DNA of 39,679 nt from Bacteroidota bacterium (GCA_947507965.1 CANNQU010000028.1:1-39679); one strand, 5' to 3'; positions 28,063 through 36,865 are shown, counted from the first letter of the stretch. The notes: generated by a model from the sequence alone, not told the origin. Made by a program: numbers and translations.

Positions 28063-28683
28063 CTAATTCCAATATTTTAAAAACAAATATAAGTAAATCC
28101 ATAAAATCCCAACAAAATGCCAATAGGTAGAGGCAAGGCTAAGGGAAAGCAAGTTTCTTTTATGAATTTTCATTTTATAGGCTTTAACTAAAACAATTAA
28201 AAGGAAGATCAATCCTGCGATAACGTGAATAAAATGGATCGCTGATATGGCGAAAAAAAATGATCCGGAAATTAATTTAGTCAAATCGCCGTTATCGGAA
28301 CGACGCGGTGAGAAATAGATATCATGCGAGTTGAGTTCTTTCCAACCCATCAGTTGCAAAACCAAGAAAACTAACCCAAACAGCATAGCCCCCCATAACC
28401 CATATTTTACCCGTTCTAGCGCATCGGTTTTTGCCGATCGGTAGGCGTACATCATGCAGGCACTGCTTAAAAGCACGACGCCACAATTCACCGTAAAAAT
28501 TATTGGGATATCAAACGTTAGCCAGTTACCAGCAGCCATTCGCACAATATAAGCACTCGTAAGACCACCGAATGATAATATGCTGGCAACCATAAATAAC
28601 CACAAGATAATACGCTGATTTTCCATTATCTGCGGTTGGGTATCCGGCTGGCTAATTTTATTATTCGTTGCGTTTAGTTCCAT
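28063..28683 (-). CDS. Second cytochrome c oxidase subunit III-type protein
   Basis: The 206-residue membrane protein has five helices and the C-terminal signatures AISAIHFIHVIAGLIFLLIVL and YWHFVGILWIYLYLFLKYW, the short heme-copper oxidase subunit III form. It lacks the WEW-type segment of the longer copy but has MGWKEL in the same place. Its ATG overlaps the stop of the heme O synthase gene by one base (TAATG), so translation is coupled. It probably forms part of the same complex as, or an alternative to, the longer subunit III. Confidence 0.9.
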   Translation of the reverse strand: MELNATNNKISQPDTQPQIMENQRIILWLFMVASILSFGGLTSAYIVRMAAGNWLTFDIPIIFTVNCGVVLLSSACMMYAYRSAKTDALERVKYGLWGAMLFGLVFLVLQLMGWKELNSHDIYFSPRRSDNGDLTKLISGSFFFAISAIHFIHVIAGLIFLLIVLVKAYKMKIHKRNLLSLSLASTYWHFVGILWIYLYLFLKYWN

Positions 28684-29585
28684 TATAATTTATCAATTAA
28701 AAAAGCAATGAATATTACCGGGAAATAGAAAAAGGAGGTGAACATCAATCTTTTGGCCTCTTTTATTGCTAAGGTTCGATATAATGCAAAGGCGGTATAA
28801 ATAAAGAATAACGTTACAGCAGCAGCCAATAAAGTAGAATAAATACCCACATAATTGAAATAATACATGGCGAAGCAAACGGGTAGTAGGGCAATGGCAA
28901 ATAGTAAGCTTTGCAGGGCGCTATTTTTATTTCGTCCTCCCTTTGATGGAAGCATATTATATCCGGCTTTCTTATAATCATCATTCAATATCCAGGCGAT
29001 GCTCCAAAAATGAGGGAACTGCCATACCAGCTGAAATACAAATAAGATAATGGCACCCGTGTCGATGGTGCCCGTGTAGGCTACCCATCCAATCATGGGT
29101 GAGGTGGCGCCAGGAAAAGCGCCTACATGAACGCTCCACGATGTTACTCGTTTCAGTGGAGTATAAACAAATGCATAGCTAATGAGAGATAACAAACCCA
29201 GTAACCCGGTTAATTGGTTTAAATAAACCCCCAGAAACAATACGCCGGAGACACCTAAGATTAAACAGAAAATACTGGCTTCTACAAGGCCTAGCCGTTG
29301 CGTGGCCATTGGGCGATTTTCGGTGCGTGTCATTAACTTATCGTAATCGCGTTCAATAATTTGGTTGATGCCATTCGATGCGCCTACGATAAGCAGACCA
29401 CCCAAGCATAAATTAATGAAATCGGCCCAAACGATACCTGTTTTACAGGCAAGTAAATATCCCATTGCCGATGAAAATACCACGGACAACGAGAGACGAA
29501 ACTTCATAAGCTGCGCATAATCTTTAAGACGATGCTTTAAAGAATACGTAACGATGGTATTTAATGCGAATGCTTTTTCTTGCAT
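28683..29585 (-). CDS. ctaB: Heme O synthase (protoheme IX farnesyltransferase)
   Basis: The 300-residue UbiA-family prenyltransferase has the first aspartate-rich motif NGINQIIERDYDKLMTRTENRP and the second, NDDYKKAGYNMLP, with about eight to nine helices. It adds a farnesyl group to heme b, giving heme O, the substrate of the heme A synthase encoded just upstream. The two genes are separated by two bases. Confidence 0.95.
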   Translation of the reverse strand: MQEKAFALNTIVTYSLKHRLKDYAQLMKFRLSLSVVFSSAMGYLLACKTGIVWADFINLCLGGLLIVGASNGINQIIERDYDKLMTRTENRPMATQRLGLVEASIFCLILGVSGVLFLGVYLNQLTGLLGLLSLISYAFVYTPLKRVTSWSVHVGAFPGATSPMIGWVAYTGTIDTGAIILFVFQLVWQFPHFWSIAWILNDDYKKAGYNMLPSKGGRNKNSALQSLLFAIALLPVCFAMYYFNYVGIYSTLLAAAVTLFFIYTAFALYRTLAIKEAKRLMFTSFFYFPVIFIAFLIDKL

Positions 29586-29587
29586 GT

Positions 29588-30535
29588 TTATGTGGAAACA
29601 ACCGATGTTTCCTTTTTAATATATAGATAACTTAAAATATAAAACTGACTGCAAAATAAAATGGCAGGCAGCAGTAAATGCACTATTTGAGCGATTAGAG
29701 GGAGATGTAAACAATTCATCAAAACTCCCGTCGCTAGCTGTAAAATCAAACTTATCACTACTCCACACAAGGCCATTTTTGAAAAGTCATAGGCTCGAAA
29801 TTTGGTCCAGAGCAAATAATTTATCGGCAGTATTACCAAACTATTCAAGCGATGTAACGTAAATTCCACTTCATTTTGTTGAAGCCATTGGTACGGTGAA
29901 ATTCCGACTAGCCTTTCAGTGGTTCTTCTTATCTCCATCCCGCTTATAAGTTGAATGGTGGTCAGTATCAAAGAAAGCATCACCAGGTATCTTAATGTTA
30001 TACTCGTACTGATAATTTCATCACTTTCAGCTTTTTTCACCGTGGCTATACTATATGCCAATGTGCTAAGTATGAGTATGGTTAGTAAATAGGGTAAACT
30101 TTCGCCTTGCCGAGGTAAGTTTAGTTTTACGAATATGGCCCCAAGCACTCCTTTAATCATTACCATTACAACGCATAAGCGTACACCACGATATGCCGAT
30201 TGATGCACCACTCGTGTTTTATAAGCGTAAAACACGGTAAGCATAATGAGAATGGCACTCATTATGCCGAGCAAGCGGTTAAAATACTGAATCCATGTTT
30301 TTTGTAGGTCAAAATTAGTGCCCACCGGATAGCCATGGTCTTTGTAAATTTCGTGGTAGTCGCCTAAGCTACAATCGCATGTTGGTGGAACCCACTGTCC
30401 AAAACATGTTGGCCAATCGGGACAGCCCATACCACTACCTGTTACACGTACCATACCTTCAACCCCAATAAGTAAAAAAAGAACGATTAAGGTAAAATAA
30501 CTTACCTTTTTAAAACTATTCACTCGCTGTATCAC
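29588..30535 (-). CDS. ctaA: Heme A synthase (COX15/CtaA family)
   Basis: The 315 residues form an eight-helix membrane protein with the COX15/CtaA opening GVEGMVRVTGSGMGCPDWPTCFGQW and the second-half heme ligand region EFTLHRLNSLV. A CPDWPTC...PPTCDC cluster lies in the first loop, as expected for the regulatory cysteine pair. It oxidises the C8 methyl of heme O to a formyl group. The start appears to be GTG at 30535; no in-frame ATG lies nearby. The 135-base gap to the COX1 gene holds no clear terminator. Confidence 0.93.
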   Translation of the reverse strand: MIQRVNSFKKVSYFTLIVLFLLIGVEGMVRVTGSGMGCPDWPTCFGQWVPPTCDCSLGDYHEIYKDHGYPVGTNFDLQKTWIQYFNRLLGIMSAILIMLTVFYAYKTRVVHQSAYRGVRLCVVMVMIKGVLGAIFVKLNLPRQGESLPYLLTILILSTLAYSIATVKKAESDEIISTSITLRYLVMLSLILTTIQLISGMEIRRTTERLVGISPYQWLQQNEVEFTLHRLNSLVILPINYLLWTKFRAYDFSKMALCGVVISLILQLATGVLMNCLHLPLIAQIVHLLLPAILFCSQFYILSYLYIKKETSVVST

Positions 30536-30670
30536 CTTGTTTAATAACTATTTCAAGGGAATCTATTTTGGCTGTTTTCTTTTGATAAAAAAGATAAAAT
30601 GGTCAGGTGTTTTTAATGGCACCTCACTTTTTTAATTCTCATCCCGTTGTTCCATTAGCATCATCCCTGC

Positions 30671-32491
30671 CTATATTTTATCGTCTTTTTTGCCTTTAGG
30701 TGCATGCACCCATCCAACAGGAACCACATCATCGGGCACATTTTGAGGCACAAAATCGGCTTCTGCATCCGGGCGGCTATAATCGTAAGGCCAACGATAA
30801 ACTTGGGGTACTTCTCCTGGCCAGTTGCCGTGTATTTGTTCTTGAGGCGCCGTCCATTCAAGGGTATTGGATTGCCAAGGGTTTTGAACCGATTTAGTTC
30901 CCCAAAAGATACTATAAATGAAGTTATATAAGAATATTAGTTGCGCTGAAGCGCCAATAATAGCACCATAAGTAATAAATATATTCATATCATTCCAAAT
31001 CGCAAACTGATCCCATGCTGTGAAAGCATAATAACGGCGAGGCACTCCTCCTAAGCCCATAAAGTGCATTGGAAAGAACACCATATAAACACCTATTAAA
31101 CTCATCCAGAAGTGAAGGTAACCTAATTGTGGATTCATCATACGGCCATACATCCGTGGGAACCAATGATAGATACCACATAATAAACCAAAGATAGCCG
31201 AACTACCCATAACGATGTGAAAGTGTGCGACAACAAAATAACTATCATGTAGCGGAATATCTAGCGCCGCATTACCTAAAAAGATACCCGTCAAACCTCC
31301 GGTTACGAATAGTGAAACCAATCCAATACCAAATAGCATGGCAGGAGTAAATTTTATATTGCCCCGCCACATCGTAGCCAGATAGTTGAAGGTTTTTACT
31401 GCCGACGGAATGGCTACCAAGAAGGTGATGAACATAAATAGCGAACCAGCCAATGGATTCATACCGGTAACAAACATGTGATGTCCCCAAACAAAGAAGG
31501 ATAGGCCTGCGATGCCCATAATGGATCCGATCATGGCTTTATACCCAAAAATGGGTTTCCGGGAATTGGTGGCTACCACTTCTGAAGTTATGCCCAATGC
31601 CGGTAAAATAATGATGTATACTTCGGGATGACCTAAGAACCAGAATAAATGTTGCCATAAGATTGGACTTCCACCTGCATTGGCTAAGGCCTGCCCATCG
31701 ATAAAAATTTCGGAGAGATAAAAAGAAGTGCCAAAGCTCCGGTCGAATACGAGCAATAAGCTACCGCTCAATAAAACCGGGAAGGATAAAATACCTAAGA
31801 CGGCAGTAAAGAAAAAAGCCCAAATGGTCAAGGGTAAACGAGTCATCGTTAATCCATGGGTACGCATGTTTAAGATGGTAACAACGTAATTAATACCGGC
31901 CAGTAACGACGAACCGATGAAAAATATCATAGCCACAAGCCAGAGCGTCATGCCTGCCCCTGAACCTGGCATGGCCTTAGGCAAAGCACTTAAGGGAGGG
32001 TAAACAGTCCACCCGCCGGAAGCCGGACCAGTTTGAACAAAGAGAGAGGACATTAAAATACAACTCGACAAAAAGAAAAACCAGTAAGACAGCATATTTA
32101 AAAATGGTGATGCCATATCGCGGCAGCCAATTTGATACGGTATTAAAAGATTGCTAAAGGTACCGCTTAAGCCGGCAGTAAGCACAAAGAACACCATTAT
32201 GGTACCATGCATGGTTACCAACGCCATATAGAAATCAGGGCTAATATGACCATCGGTAGACCATTTTCCGAATAACGTGTCGAAAATAGGGAAACTTTTC
32301 TCTGGCCAAGCCAATTGAAGGCGGAACAGCACCGACATCGTCATTCCAATTAATCCCATAATCAACCCGGTAACCAGGAATTGTTTAGAGATCATTTTGT
32401 GATCCATACTGAACACATATTTTGAAATAAAACTTTGTTTGTGATGCACGTGGTCGTCGTGGTGCATATTCTCGGAAGCTACGTTACTCAT
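30671..32491 (-). CDS. ctaD: Cytochrome c oxidase subunit I (A-family heme-copper oxidase)
   Basis: The 606 residues have twelve helices and all catalytic ligands: H95 (TMHGTIM, heme a), the cross-linked HPEVY at 288-292 (CuB ligand H288, proton-path E290, Y292), H337 and H338 (CuB), H423 (heme a3) and H425 (heme a) in AHFHIVMG. The HPEVY glutamate marks an A1-type proton-pumping oxidase. The N-terminus is histidine-rich (MHHDDHVHHK), and the C-terminal tail is cytoplasmic and charged. It reduces oxygen to water in the cytoplasmic membrane. It follows the COX2 fusion gene by 41 bases. Confidence 0.96.
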   Translation of the reverse strand: MSNVASENMHHDDHVHHKQSFISKYVFSMDHKMISKQFLVTGLIMGLIGMTMSVLFRLQLAWPEKSFPIFDTLFGKWSTDGHISPDFYMALVTMHGTIMVFFVLTAGLSGTFSNLLIPYQIGCRDMASPFLNMLSYWFFFLSSCILMSSLFVQTGPASGGWTVYPPLSALPKAMPGSGAGMTLWLVAMIFFIGSSLLAGINYVVTILNMRTHGLTMTRLPLTIWAFFFTAVLGILSFPVLLSGSLLLVFDRSFGTSFYLSEIFIDGQALANAGGSPILWQHLFWFLGHPEVYIIILPALGITSEVVATNSRKPIFGYKAMIGSIMGIAGLSFFVWGHHMFVTGMNPLAGSLFMFITFLVAIPSAVKTFNYLATMWRGNIKFTPAMLFGIGLVSLFVTGGLTGIFLGNAALDIPLHDSYFVVAHFHIVMGSSAIFGLLCGIYHWFPRMYGRMMNPQLGYLHFWMSLIGVYMVFFPMHFMGLGGVPRRYYAFTAWDQFAIWNDMNIFITYGAIIGASAQLIFLYNFIYSIFWGTKSVQNPWQSNTLEWTAPQEQIHGNWPGEVPQVYRWPYDYSRPDAEADFVPQNVPDDVVPVGWVHAPKGKKDDKI

Positions 32492-32532
32492 ATTGGTAGA
32501 AGTAAATTAATTCTTTTTATTGTTTTAGAAAT

Positions 32533-34014
32533 TTAATTGGTGGCCGTTTTATTCACTGTGGTGGTATCGGGTGGTACCACAACAGGGGCGTTGGCCGTTT
32601 CGTATGGCGATTTTAACGACTTCAACCAAATATTATAGTCTGCCTTTGTTTCAATAACAACAACCATCTTCATCATATAGTGTTGTGCCCCACAAATTTT
32701 ATTACACAGCAGCATATAATCCCAATTCGCGTAAAAGGAATCTGTTGGATGTTCGGCCAAGAGACGCTTGCGCATTTCCTTCGTAGTAACGGTAGGTGTA
32801 AATATTTGCGAAGTAGGGATGCCCGGAACGGCATTCATTTGAACTCTTAAATTGGGGATGAATGCAGAGTGTATCACATCTTGTGCTCTTAAATTCATTA
32901 CTACCGGTTGATCTACCACCAGATGTAATTCGCCAACATTAAGGATGTCGTCATGGCTATTTACATCGTTGTAATCCATCCCTACAAAATTAGTCCCTCC
33001 AATTTTATGGTAATCGTGCTTACCTAATAGGCCATCAGGCCCGGGGTAGCGCACCGTCCAGTCGAACTGACGGGCAAAAACTTCAATTTCATAAGCGCCT
33101 TTAGGTTTCTCTTGCATGGTAATGCCATTCCATGTTTTTAATCCATAAACCAAAAGGGAAACCAATACTATAGAAGGAATGATGGTCCACCAGAATTCTA
33201 TTTGGTTGTTGTCGGGATAATAAAAAGCCTTTGTGCCTTCGCCTCTATGGCGATATAAATATGGAAACACAAAAGCCAACACCTGACATAAGATAAATAC
33301 GAAGCCGGTAATGGCCAAGGTTACAAAAAACATTTCATCCAGTACTTTTCCATGAGCAGAACCCGAACCAACAGCAAAATAAGTGTAGGATGAGTATTTG
33401 GCAAATTGTGCATAAACATAATAAGAGCCAGCTACCAACATAATAGGAAACATCAAAGCATTAACTTTGTTCCAGTTAATTATTTCTTTACCCAAAAGCT
33501 TTGATACTTTATTCTCAATACTAATCGAAAGGTTTAGGAGTGCAAAGATAAAGATACCTAAAAGCACAAAAATCCACATACTAGGCGAATTCGGAGGAAT
33601 ATCGGTCTCTACATCAGCAGCTACTGGTTTTGGTGCAACGATTGGTGCGTTTTCAATATATACAACGATATTCTTAATATCTGCATCGGTAAGATTACCA
33701 AAGGCGGTCATTGGAATGCCTTTGTATTCATTGAAAATAGCGATGGCTTCGGGGTCGTTTGTGGCACGCAAAGCGGCATTATCTTTAACCCATTTAATAA
33801 TCCAAGCCTCTTTTCTTCTCGCTGTTATCCCCTTCAATGCTGGCCCCAGCACTTTTTTGTCGAGGGCATGACAGGTCGTGCAATTGGCTTTATAGAGCTT
33901 CTCCCCGCTAAGATACCCAGGATCTTTCGTTAGGTCGGCGGCATTTGAGCCAATGCCTAAAACAAGGATAATGGATAAGAGTGCAAATACTTTTTTTACG
34001 TTAAAATGCAGCAT
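32533..34014 (-). CDS. ctaC: Cytochrome c oxidase subunit II with N-terminal cytochrome c domain
   Basis: The 493-residue protein has a signal peptide (VFALLSIILVLGIGSNAA), then a class I cytochrome c domain with CTTCH at 45-49 and M102 as likely distal ligand. Two extra helices follow (about 146-166 and 187-204), then the usual two COX2 helices (about 227-253 and 274-293) and the CuA domain. CuA ligands are visible: H382, C437, C441, H445 and M448 (CNKICGAQHYMM). The positive-inside rule puts both the cytochrome and the CuA domain in the periplasm. The protein passes electrons from a donor through its own heme c to CuA and then subunit I. In classical caa3 oxidases the cytochrome is C-terminal, so this order is inverted. 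It is the first gene of the oxidase operon. Confidence 0.93.
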   Translation of the reverse strand: MLHFNVKKVFALLSIILVLGIGSNAADLTKDPGYLSGEKLYKANCTTCHALDKKVLGPALKGITARRKEAWIIKWVKDNAALRATNDPEAIAIFNEYKGIPMTAFGNLTDADIKNIVVYIENAPIVAPKPVAADVETDIPPNSPSMWIFVLLGIFIFALLNLSISIENKVSKLLGKEIINWNKVNALMFPIMLVAGSYYVYAQFAKYSSYTYFAVGSGSAHGKVLDEMFFVTLAITGFVFILCQVLAFVFPYLYRHRGEGTKAFYYPDNNQIEFWWTIIPSIVLVSLLVYGLKTWNGITMQEKPKGAYEIEVFARQFDWTVRYPGPDGLLGKHDYHKIGGTNFVGMDYNDVNSHDDILNVGELHLVVDQPVVMNLRAQDVIHSAFIPNLRVQMNAVPGIPTSQIFTPTVTTKEMRKRLLAEHPTDSFYANWDYMLLCNKICGAQHYMMKMVVVIETKADYNIWLKSLKSPYETANAPVVVPPDTTTVNKTATN

Positions 34015-34091
34015 ATCTTTTAGTGTAACAATTGATTAAAAGTTTGATTTAGAGAATTGACCATAAAATGACAACACCCTAAAGTTGTGGG

Positions 34092-34099
34092 CAAAGTTA
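34092..34099 (-). promoter_or_regulatory. -7 box of the oxidase operon
   Basis: Read on the minus strand the site is TAACTTTG, an exact TAnnTTTG match, 77 bases before the COX2 start. This leaves a leader of about 70 bases, the longest among the promoters recognised in this window. No clear -33 element is seen. Confidence 0.55.
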
Positions 34100-34216
34100 T
34101 TTTAAAAATCTAAATAAAGAAGGGGAAAATACAAGATTTATTCACAATGTTAAGGAACGGCAATAAATGAGTAATGGTATGCCATACTCTTGTCATTAAT
34201 GTTCATCTTTGTAAGC

Positions 34217-34978
34217 ATGACGATTGTTTTACTTCATGGCTTCTGTGAGGATCACCGCATTTGGGATCCACTATTGGCTTCTTCCAAGCATCGAAAGGAT
34301 ATGGTATGTATTGATTTGCCAGGCTTCGGTAAAAATGCTTCCATGCATGCCCTGGGAGAGTCGGTGGGGGCAATGGCCGAGTTTGTAAAGGCTGAAATCG
34401 AGAAGTTGGGCATCTCGAAGGTTATATTCATTGGCCATTCTCTCGGTGGTTATGTAACCCTGGCATTGGCCGAAAAATATCCGAATAGGGTTGCTGGTAT
34501 TGGGTTATTCCATAGTACCGCCATGCCCGATAACGAGGAGCGTAAAGAAGGGCGTATGAAAACAATAGCGTTCGTCAATACCCATGGTGCAGAGGCGTAT
34601 CATCGTGTACTCATCCCTAATTTGTTTAAGCCAGGTACTTCTGAGACCGTTATCGAGAGTACCATCGCGATGGCAAAATCGTCAAAATCGGAAGGTATTA
34701 TTACAGCTTTGATGGCCATGCGTAATAGGCCCGACCGTATGGATGTTTTACGAAATTTTGATAAGCCGGTATTGTTTATTGCGGGCGAAAGCGACCTTTT
34801 GATACCCAAATCTTCAATCATGGAACAAGCCACACAATGTTCGGTAGCGCAACTGGAGGTGTTAGAGCACAGTGCTCACATGGGGCTTATCGAAGAACCA
34901 GAACGAAGTGCTGCAATCATCGATGCATTTTGTGACTTTGTGGTTGAATTTAAAAGCGAGGAGCCCGGCGAACGATGA
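34217..34978 (+). CDS. Alpha/beta-fold hydrolase
   Basis: I chose ATG 34217, giving 253 residues (MTIVLLHGFCEDHRIWDPL), because alpha/beta hydrolases of this type begin their first strand there, and the in-frame TTG and ATG starts at 34190 and 34199 overlap a near-consensus -7 box (CATCTTTG, 34204-34211). The oxyanion HGF motif, nucleophile elbow GHSLGG (Ser catalytic), an acid in AGESDLLIP and the catalytic His in EHSAHMGLIEEPE are all visible. The fold matches small-molecule esterases or MhpC/BioH-like hydrolases; the substrate is unknown. It is a single gene, divergent from the oxidase operon. Confidence 0.88.
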   Translation: MTIVLLHGFCEDHRIWDPLLASSKHRKDMVCIDLPGFGKNASMHALGESVGAMAEFVKAEIEKLGISKVIFIGHSLGGYVTLALAEKYPNRVAGIGLFHSTAMPDNEERKEGRMKTIAFVNTHGAEAYHRVLIPNLFKPGTSETVIESTIAMAKSSKSEGIITALMAMRNRPDRMDVLRNFDKPVLFIAGESDLLIPKSSIMEQATQCSVAQLEVLEHSAHMGLIEEPERSAAIIDAFCDFVVEFKSEEPGER

Positions 34979-34997
34979 TTTTAATTCGTAAAATCAT
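34975..34997. terminator. AT-rich hairpin between convergent hydrolase and aroE genes
   Basis: ATGATTTTA (34975-34983) pairs perfectly with TAAAATCAT (34989-34997) around ATTCG. It overlaps the hydrolase stop codon and lies in the 73-base convergent gap. The stem is AT-rich and no long T run follows, so terminator activity is uncertain. Confidence 0.4.
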
Positions 34998-35051
34998 TTA
35001 ATTGTCGGCATTTTGCAACGATTTCTTAACGTTAGGATTTTGCTATCTTCC

Positions 35052-35789
35052 TTACTTTAGATTCCAAATCCTCCAACTCTCTTCTGCTTGCAGTATAAGC
35101 ATCTCGAGGCCATTTTTCGTTTCGGCCCCCATGGCACTACTCTTTTTCAGAAACATGCTTTCTGCTGGATGGTAGGTTAAATCGTAACATAAATGCGACG
35201 GCGAGAGATACTCATAAGGGATATCCGGAGAGTTATCCGTATTTGGAAAGGCGCCAACGATGGTGGTGTTAATGATGAGCTTATTGGAATTAATGAGGTC
35301 GTAATCCAAATCATAATAATTAATGCATTCTTCCTTTTCTTGCGATGACACCTTGGTAATTTTGATTCCCAATTGTTCCAGTACAAAACAAACGGCTCTG
35401 GAGGCACCCCCGGTACCCAATACCACGGCCTTCGAATGATGTGCTTGTAGGAGAGGTCGTAAAGAATTTTCAAATCCTAGGATATCGGTGTTATAGCCGG
35501 TCCAGGAATTACCAGTTTTTTTTACACAATTCACGGCTCCAATTTTTTCTGTTGTGCTGTCGAGTGCATTTAAGTATGGTATGATAAGTTTCTTATAAGG
35601 GGTGGTGATATTGAAACCTTGGAGATTTTCCTTAACTAGCAGCAACTCCACCTCTTCAATTTTCGGCAATACGAAATTTTCATAAGTGGTATTTTTGATG
35701 CTTTCTTTTCGAAATTTTTCCTCAAAGTAGGCCTTGGAAAAAGAATGTGCCAAGGGGAAGCCCAATAAGCCGTAGATTCTTTTTTGCAT
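35052..35789 (-). CDS. aroE: Shikimate dehydrogenase
   Basis: The 245 residues, counted from ATG 35789, show the shikimate-binding HSFS near residue 15, the NITTPYK motif with catalytic K66, NTDILGF with catalytic D102, and the NADP-binding loop GTGGASRAV. The glycine-rich loop is followed by a Rossmann domain as in AroE. It reduces 3-dehydroshikimate to shikimate in aromatic amino-acid synthesis. An in-frame TTG six bases upstream is a less likely start. The DedA gene ends 20 bases upstream in the same direction, so the two may share a transcript. Confidence 0.93.
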   Translation of the reverse strand: MQKRIYGLLGFPLAHSFSKAYFEEKFRKESIKNTTYENFVLPKIEEVELLLVKENLQGFNITTPYKKLIIPYLNALDSTTEKIGAVNCVKKTGNSWTGYNTDILGFENSLRPLLQAHHSKAVVLGTGGASRAVCFVLEQLGIKITKVSSQEKEECINYYDLDYDLINSNKLIINTTIVGAFPNTDNSPDIPYEYLSPSHLCYDLTYHPAESMFLKKSSAMGAETKNGLEMLILQAEESWRIWNLK

Positions 35790-35809
35790 AATCAAATACC
35801 AATTGAAAG

Positions 35810-36454
35810 TTAAACCTTTTTGCGAAACTTGGCTTTAAGAAACTGAATCAAAATAGGGAGTAACGAAACTCCGATGATCCCAAAAATAACGATCTCGAAA
35901 TTGCTTTTCACCCAAGCCAGGTTCCCAAATCGATATCCAATATATGATAATCCGATGACCCATAAACAGGCTCCAAAAACACAATAGAATATATATCGCG
36001 AATATCTCATCTTTCCGGCACCGGCAACAAAAGGAGCGATGGTGCGCATGATAGGCACAAATCGGGCCATGACAATTGTTTTACGCCCATGTTTGGCATA
36101 GAATTTTTCAGCCTCAATAATATATTCCTTTTTAAGGAAAAGTAATTTCTTTTTCCTTTTTATGTAGTCGCCTAGGTGCTTACCAATAAAATAATTGGTA
36201 TTGTCGCCACAAAATGCCGCAAAAATAAGTAAGGGTATTATCACATAAATATCTAATGCCCCTTGAGCACACAGAGCGCCTGTAGCAAAGAGAAGCGAAT
36301 CGCCGGGGAGTATTGGCATGATCACCAAACCCGTCTCAACAAAGATGATGAGAAATAGTATGGCATAGGTAAAGTCGTCATATTTGATTACCCAATGCGT
36401 AAGATGAGTATCGAGATGAAGTAGTAAGTCTAGAATGTTTTTCAGGAAATCCAT
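35810..36454 (-). CDS. DedA family membrane protein
   Basis: The 214-residue protein carries the DedA/VTT-domain signatures: ETGLVIMPILPGDSLLFATGAL, FCGDNTNYFIGKHLGD and ARFVPIMRTIAPFVAGAGKM, with a re-entrant-loop plus helix pattern and a basic C-terminus. The conserved acidic and arginine residues are present. Family members flip undecaprenyl phosphate or phospholipids across the cytoplasmic membrane; which lipid applies here is not clear from sequence. Transcription runs towards aroE. Confidence 0.93.
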   Translation of the reverse strand: MDFLKNILDLLLHLDTHLTHWVIKYDDFTYAILFLIIFVETGLVIMPILPGDSLLFATGALCAQGALDIYVIIPLLIFAAFCGDNTNYFIGKHLGDYIKRKKKLLFLKKEYIIEAEKFYAKHGRKTIVMARFVPIMRTIAPFVAGAGKMRYSRYIFYCVFGACLWVIGLSYIGYRFGNLAWVKSNFEIVIFGIIGVSLLPILIQFLKAKFRKKV

Positions 36455-36506
36455 AAAATAAAAAGTGAGCGAAGGTCGTTAATAGCTATATCATAAAAAA
36501 ATAAAC

Positions 36507-36514
36507 TATATTTG
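36507..36514 (+). promoter_or_regulatory. -7 box of the first mini-lipoprotein gene
   Basis: TATATTTG is an exact TAnnTTTG match, and the ATG follows after only four bases (TATT), so the mRNA would be leaderless. Confidence 0.6.
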
Positions 36515-36518
36515 TATT

Positions 36519-36653
36519 ATGAAAAGGGAGTCCAATTTCATCGTTTTATTATTGTTAAGCGTTATGTTTCTGTTTGCCAGCTGTGCTCAAAAAGGGTCAA
36601 CTTCCGGCAGCAGTAAACGAATTAAGAGTAATTGCGGTTGCCCCCATTTTTAA
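36519..36653 (+). CDS. Mini-lipoprotein, 44 residues
   Basis: The coding capacity was read directly from the bases. A short charged start is followed by a hydrophobic stretch (FIVLLLLSVMFLFA) and a lipobox cysteine, FASC at residue 22. The mature peptide would be about 23 residues, Ser/Lys-rich and ending KSNCGCPHF. The lipobox plus a consensus -7 box directly before the ATG make this a likely real gene despite its size. It is an expected outer- or inner-membrane lipoprotein with two free cysteines and a histidine near the C-terminus. Function unknown. A paralogue-like gene follows at 36734. Confidence 0.72.
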   Translation: MKRESNFIVLLLLSVMFLFASCAQKGSTSGSSKRIKSNCGCPHF

Positions 36654-36733
36654 ATGTAAATAGTTGTTATTTGTATTTTTATGGCCCAGTAGTTGAAGCT
36701 GCCTAATTATCTATTCATTTAATTTGTATTATT

Positions 36734-36865
36734 ATGAAAACGTCCATCAAATTCGCTGCACTCACTTTAATCTTTTGTCTTTTGGCTTCATCCTGCAGCA
36801 GCAGTAACAAGTCGGCCAACAGTCGCACCTACTCTAAAAAACATACGAGCTGCCATAGCTTCTAA
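36734..36865 (+). CDS. Mini-lipoprotein, 43 residues, paralogue of the preceding gene
   Basis: Read directly from the bases: a Lys-containing start, a hydrophobic core (FAALTLIFCLLAS), and a lipobox cysteine LASSC at residue 21. The mature peptide is 23 residues, Ser/Lys-rich, ending KKHTSCHSF. Length, layout and the closing C-x-(H)-(x)-F pattern match the 44-residue neighbour. The bases before the two ATGs are also similar (TTTGTATTATG versus TTTGTATTATTATG), indicating tandem duplication. A TTAATTTG box, one mismatch from consensus, lies just upstream. Function unknown. Confidence 0.7.
   Translation: MKTSIKFAALTLIFCLLASSCSSSNKSANSRTYSKKHTSCHSF

Noticed and set aside
30605-30624. AGGTG/CACCT hairpin between COX1 and heme A synthase genes as a terminator
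   Set aside because: The stem is only 5 bp with a 10-base loop, and no T run follows in the direction of the operon.
33467-33871. 134-codon plus-strand frame antisense to the COX2 fusion gene
   Set aside because: The opposite strand encodes clear cytochrome c and membrane segments; this frame is a shadow.
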